Source: an uncultured Veillonella sp.
Lineage (GTDB): Bacteria; Bacillota; Negativicutes; Veillonellales; Veillonellaceae
Assembly (NCBI RefSeq): GCF_938010505.1
Contig: NZ_CALLVP010000136.1
Coordinates: forward strand, 1-7,515
DNA length: 7,515 nucleotides
Direction of reading: 5' to 3'
In this document: positions 5,443 through 7,515 of the stretch, piece after piece
Layout: the number at the start of each line of letters is the position of its first letter
Position numbering within the stretch: position 1 is the first letter of the stretch
The notes under the pieces: model-generated
The model's input: the letters and a program-made list of their open reading frames with translations, nothing else
What the model was told of the DNA's origin: nothing
The model's database searches: none
Translations under genes and position numbers: made by a program

Positions 5443-6341
5443 ATGAAACCATTTGGTAAAAGGGTAGCAATGGCTGTGTTGTGTGCGGCGACATTGACAT
5501 CCCCATTTTTTTGAGCGGTTGTAGTATGTCAGAGTTATGGCAGGGTACTGAACAGAGCCGTAAGGAAATTGCGCAACGGTCTGAGCAGAATCAGGTGCAG
5601 TTATTTAATCAATATGTGAAAGCTGTAAGCCGATACAATCGCATGGCTGTAATGTTTGATTATGCGAATATGCCAACTCTTAATGAGTTAAAAGCGGGGC
5701 AGCATTTAACTGTATTTAATGCACCGAACTTTAAGCAGCTACAAAAAGAATTAGAAGAGGCCAAGCAAGCCGGGATTCCTTATGATGAAATGAAGGAGCC
5801 TTTAGATAAGCTGCTTTCAAAATTGAATGAAATTACACCGGTAGCGGAAGAGCTCGATGCATACTATAAATCTAAAGGGTATACCACAGACAACTATGCT
5901 AAGGAGCAACAATTAGGTCCTAAATATGTTCAATTGTATGAACAATTTGTTCCTATTTATGCTGACTTTGATAATGTTATGCATAAAATCAATACGGACC
6001 GCTTGCAACAACGATTGCAACAATTGCGTGATGCAGGCAAGAAAAATGCAGCTGCAGCACAAGAGGTTCATTTGCGACTTACTGCGGTCCTAGAAAAGAT
6101 CGATAGTGAAAAACAACTAGACGTAAATGCTATCAATCAAGAGTTGCAAGCTATTGGTGATGTATCAAATGGCATTACTAGTCCTAAGTATGATTCTGTT
6201 AAGACCTCTGTAAACTCTACAATTGGTGCAATCCGTACCTATATGGGCTCAAAACAAGATAACGACTATAATCGTATGATTGAGGCCTATAACCATTACA
6301 TTTCTAATCTGAATACGACCAATATGAATGAGTTAGATTAA
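5443..6341 (+). CDS. DUF3829 (YiiG-like) lipoprotein, reading frame interrupted at a T7 run in the signal peptide
   Basis: Translation should begin at ATG 5443, ten bases after a strong AAAGGAGAGG site. That frame gives a classic signal start, MKPFGKRVAMAVLCAATLTS then PFF, but stops at TGA 5512-5514. The lipobox and whole mature protein are in the -1 frame, open from GTG 5481 to 6341 and reading FLSGCSMSELWQ. With one extra T in the run at 5506-5512, the two halves join into a perfect lipoprotein precursor with lipobox LSGC and Cys27. Starting at GTG 5481 instead would give MCGDIDIPIF, with acidic residues and no usable signal peptide, so it is unlikely to be the true start. The mature part (about 273 residues) is mostly helical and charged, with YNRM near the start and YNRMIEAYNHYISNLN near the end, as in DUF3829/YiiG-family lipoproteins. 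Molecular function is unknown. Family call moderate; the interruption is directly visible. Confidence 0.75.
5506..5512 (+). repeat. Homopolymeric T7 tract at the frame break
   Basis: Seven T between CCCCA and GAGCGG, placed exactly where the signal-peptide frame and the lipobox frame must join. Zero-frame codons are CCA TTT TTT TGA. Eight T, or a -1 slip on the second TTT before the TGA, gives CCA TTT TTT TTG AGC GGT TGT (S-P-F-F-L-S-G-C). Confidence 0.85.
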
Positions 6342-6357
6342 CATGAGTTAGATTAAT
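6328..6357 (+). repeat. 15-bp tandem duplication over the lipoprotein stop codon
   Basis: ATGAGTTAGATTAAC (6328-6342) is followed at once by ATGAGTTAGATTAAT (6343-6357), with 14 of 15 bases identical. The first copy encodes the end of the lipoprotein (NELD, stop TAA 6339-6341). The second lies in the 3' untranslated region. Confidence 0.85.
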
Positions 6358-6372
6358 ACGTCTATATAAAAG

Positions 6373-6413
6373 AAAGCTGTATCAAATGAGAGTATCATTT
6401 GATACAGCTTTTT
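6373..6413. terminator. Bidirectional terminator between the DUF3829 lipoprotein and rarD
   Basis: A perfect 17-bp inverted repeat (6373-6389 with 6395-6411), AAAGCTGTATCAAATGA and its complement, with a five-base loop. A T5 run follows on the plus strand (6409-6413), and the opposite strand ends in CTTTCTTTT. It lies 31 bases after the lipoprotein stop and 21 bases after the stop of the convergent transporter gene, serving both. Confidence 0.92.
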
Positions 6414-6434
6414 AATTGATATATAGGATATACC

Positions 6435-7331
6435 TTACTTTTTTAGGCTAATGCGCGTTGTAATTTGGCTCGATAACGAGAATAATACTAGGGCTATCCA
6501 GATACAACCGAAGGCGATCATTTGCGGTGTATCGAAGCTTTCACCAAAGTAGAAAATAGCTAGTAATAATGCGATGGTTGGGGATACATATTGCAAGAAG
6601 CCTAGTAGGTTGAGTGGCAATAGTTGTGCTCCGTAGGAGAATAGAACCAATGGTACAGATGTGGTTAGACCGCAGCCGATGAGGAGTAAGGTAGTGTACC
6701 AGTCTGTGCCAAAATAGGACCAAGAAGCAGTATCGAACATGGTTGTATATAGCAAGGCTAACGGTGTTAAGAGCCAAGCTTCAAAGGCGATGCTAGTGAA
6801 GGGATGAATGAGGAGTTTCTTTTTCACAGCACCATAGAGGCCAAAGGATATGGCGAGGACCATGGAGACTAATGGCAAAGCCCCCAATTGATAGGTAAGT
6901 AAGGCGATGCCAATGGTGGCTATGATTACGCTCAGCTTTTTAGGTGGCGTTAGGACTTCTTTAAATAGAATGACACCTAGCACTACGTTCAAGAGTGGAT
7001 TGATATAATAGCCGAGGCTCGTATCCATAACGTGGTTATTGGCGATGGCCCAAATGTAGGTGAACCAGTTAGTACTGATGATGAGTGATGCTAATAGGAG
7101 TAGTATAATCTGTGATCGATGTTCTTTTAGGAATTGGAAATCCTTTTTGAATTGATTGAAATATATACCGAATACGACAATAGCCATGCATACGCCGGAC
7201 CAAATGATTCGTTGCGCTAGTACGTTGTAGGGCGAAACATGGTGCAGTAATGCCCAGTATAATGGGAGCAAACCCCATAATATATAACAACTAAGGGCTG
7301 TAATCAGTCCTTTTTTATTTGTATGTTCCAT
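6435..7331 (-). CDS. rarD: RarD-type EamA-family transporter
   Basis: A 298-residue inner-membrane protein of the drug/metabolite transporter superfamily, RarD branch. About ten hydrophobic segments are visible, forming the usual two EamA halves. RarD hallmarks are present: GLITALSCYILWGLLPLYW at residues 8-26, LAQRIIWS at about 38-45, NWFTYIWAIANNHVMDTSLG and YYINPLLNVVLGVILFKE in the first half, and SFGLYGAVKKK and LGFLQYVSPTIALLLAIFYF in the second. The length is normal for the family. RarD was named for chloramphenicol sensitivity, but its natural substrate is not settled and cannot be read here. The start ATG (7329-7331) has a strong GGAGG (7337-7341) only four bases away, which is slightly close. 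It is convergent with the DUF3829 lipoprotein and has its own promoter just upstream. Confidence 0.9.
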   Translation of the reverse strand: MEHTNKKGLITALSCYILWGLLPLYWALLHHVSPYNVLAQRIIWSGVCMAIVVFGIYFNQFKKDFQFLKEHRSQIILLLLASLIISTNWFTYIWAIANNHVMDTSLGYYINPLLNVVLGVILFKEVLTPPKKLSVIIATIGIALLTYQLGALPLVSMVLAISFGLYGAVKKKLLIHPFTSIAFEAWLLTPLALLYTTMFDTASWSYFGTDWYTTLLLIGCGLTTSVPLVLFSYGAQLLPLNLLGFLQYVSPTIALLLAIFYFGESFDTPQMIAFGCIWIALVLFSLSSQITTRISLKK

Positions 7332-7354
7332 AATACCTCCTCAAGATAATACTT

Positions 7355-7363
7355 ATTATATCA
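7355..7363 (-). promoter_or_regulatory. Extended -10 promoter of rarD
   Basis: The minus strand reads TGATATAAT, the same extended -10 as the toxin promoter. Transcription would start near 7348, leaving a short leader of about 17 bases with the Shine-Dalgarno site. The -35 region (CTCATA at 17 bases) is poor. Confidence 0.65.
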
Positions 7364-7451
7364 CTAATAATTAAATTATGAGTTTTAGTTATTGCGTATG
7401 ATTTTCGGTTATAACTTTAATTTTGGTACTTATGATTAAATGTTATATTCA

Positions 7452-7481
7452 TTGACTTTATGCATATTGTTACACTATATT
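7452..7481 (+). promoter_or_regulatory. Sigma70-like promoter pointing off the right end
   Basis: TTGACT (7452-7457), an 18-base spacer and TATATT (7476-7481) form a good promoter reading rightward, divergent from rarD. The gene it serves lies beyond the window; no start codon with a ribosome-binding site is seen before 7515. Confidence 0.5.
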
Positions 7482-7515
7482 GGACTTAGAACAACGAATA
7501 TAGAGAATAGGTGTC

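Noticed and set aside
5481..5510. GTG 5481 as the genuine start of the DUF3829 lipoprotein
   Set aside because: It would give MCGDIDIPIF before the lipobox, with acidic residues and no basic n-region, and there is no SD at the right distance. The ATG at 5443 with a strong SD gives a proper signal start in the other frame.
7364..7380. Palindrome ATAATTAAATTAT upstream of rarD as an operator
   Set aside because: It is very AT-rich in an AT-rich region and expected by chance, with no second copy or regulator gene nearby.

Overview
The window looks like a chromosomal segment from an anaerobic, lactate-using Negativicute, most likely Veillonella or a close relative. The reasons are a large FAD/Fe-S D-lactate dehydrogenase-type enzyme, moderately AT-rich DNA with very AT-rich intergenic regions, strong Shine-Dalgarno sites, and lipoproteins next to a RarD-type transporter. 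The organism call is inference, because no rRNA or other phylogenetic marker is present.

Layout. Positions 1-761 hold the 3' part of a TauE/SafE-type permease (+), closed by a hairpin at 774-821. An AT-rich gap without a gene follows. Positions 1232-4054 encode a 940-residue FAD-binding, two-[4Fe-4S], CCG-domain 2-hydroxyacid dehydrogenase, probably respiratory D-lactate dehydrogenase. Positions 4055-4598 look empty at first sight but are the most interesting stretch. A 35-codon minus-strand gene (4307-4414, TTG start) encodes an Fst/PepA1-like membrane peptide. Facing it is a predicted antisense RNA of about 70 nt (about 4232-4301) that shares a bidirectional terminator with it. Two short direct repeats let the RNA pair with the toxin mRNA, one of them exactly over the toxin start codon. 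A hairpin at the 5' end of the toxin mRNA sequesters its Shine-Dalgarno. This is the full architecture of a par/Fst-type type I toxin-antitoxin module. A 22-bp tandem array (4071-4158) and a 25-bp tandem array (4459-4582) bracket it.

Positions 4599-5258 encode a TPR lipoprotein whose leader is the 25-bp array. Positions 5443-6341 encode a DUF3829/YiiG-like lipoprotein whose signal peptide is interrupted by a frame change at a run of seven T. One more T would restore a perfect lipobox, so the locus may be phase-variable, frameshift-decoded or simply broken. A 17-bp-stem bidirectional terminator (6373-6413) separates it from a convergent rarD-like EamA transporter (6435-7331, minus). A sigma70-like promoter at 7452-7481 points off the right end.

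Apart from the toxin-antitoxin pair, the genes appear to be separate transcription units with no common pathway. The dehydrogenase serves central lactate metabolism, the two lipoproteins are envelope proteins, and the permeases are inner-membrane transporters.
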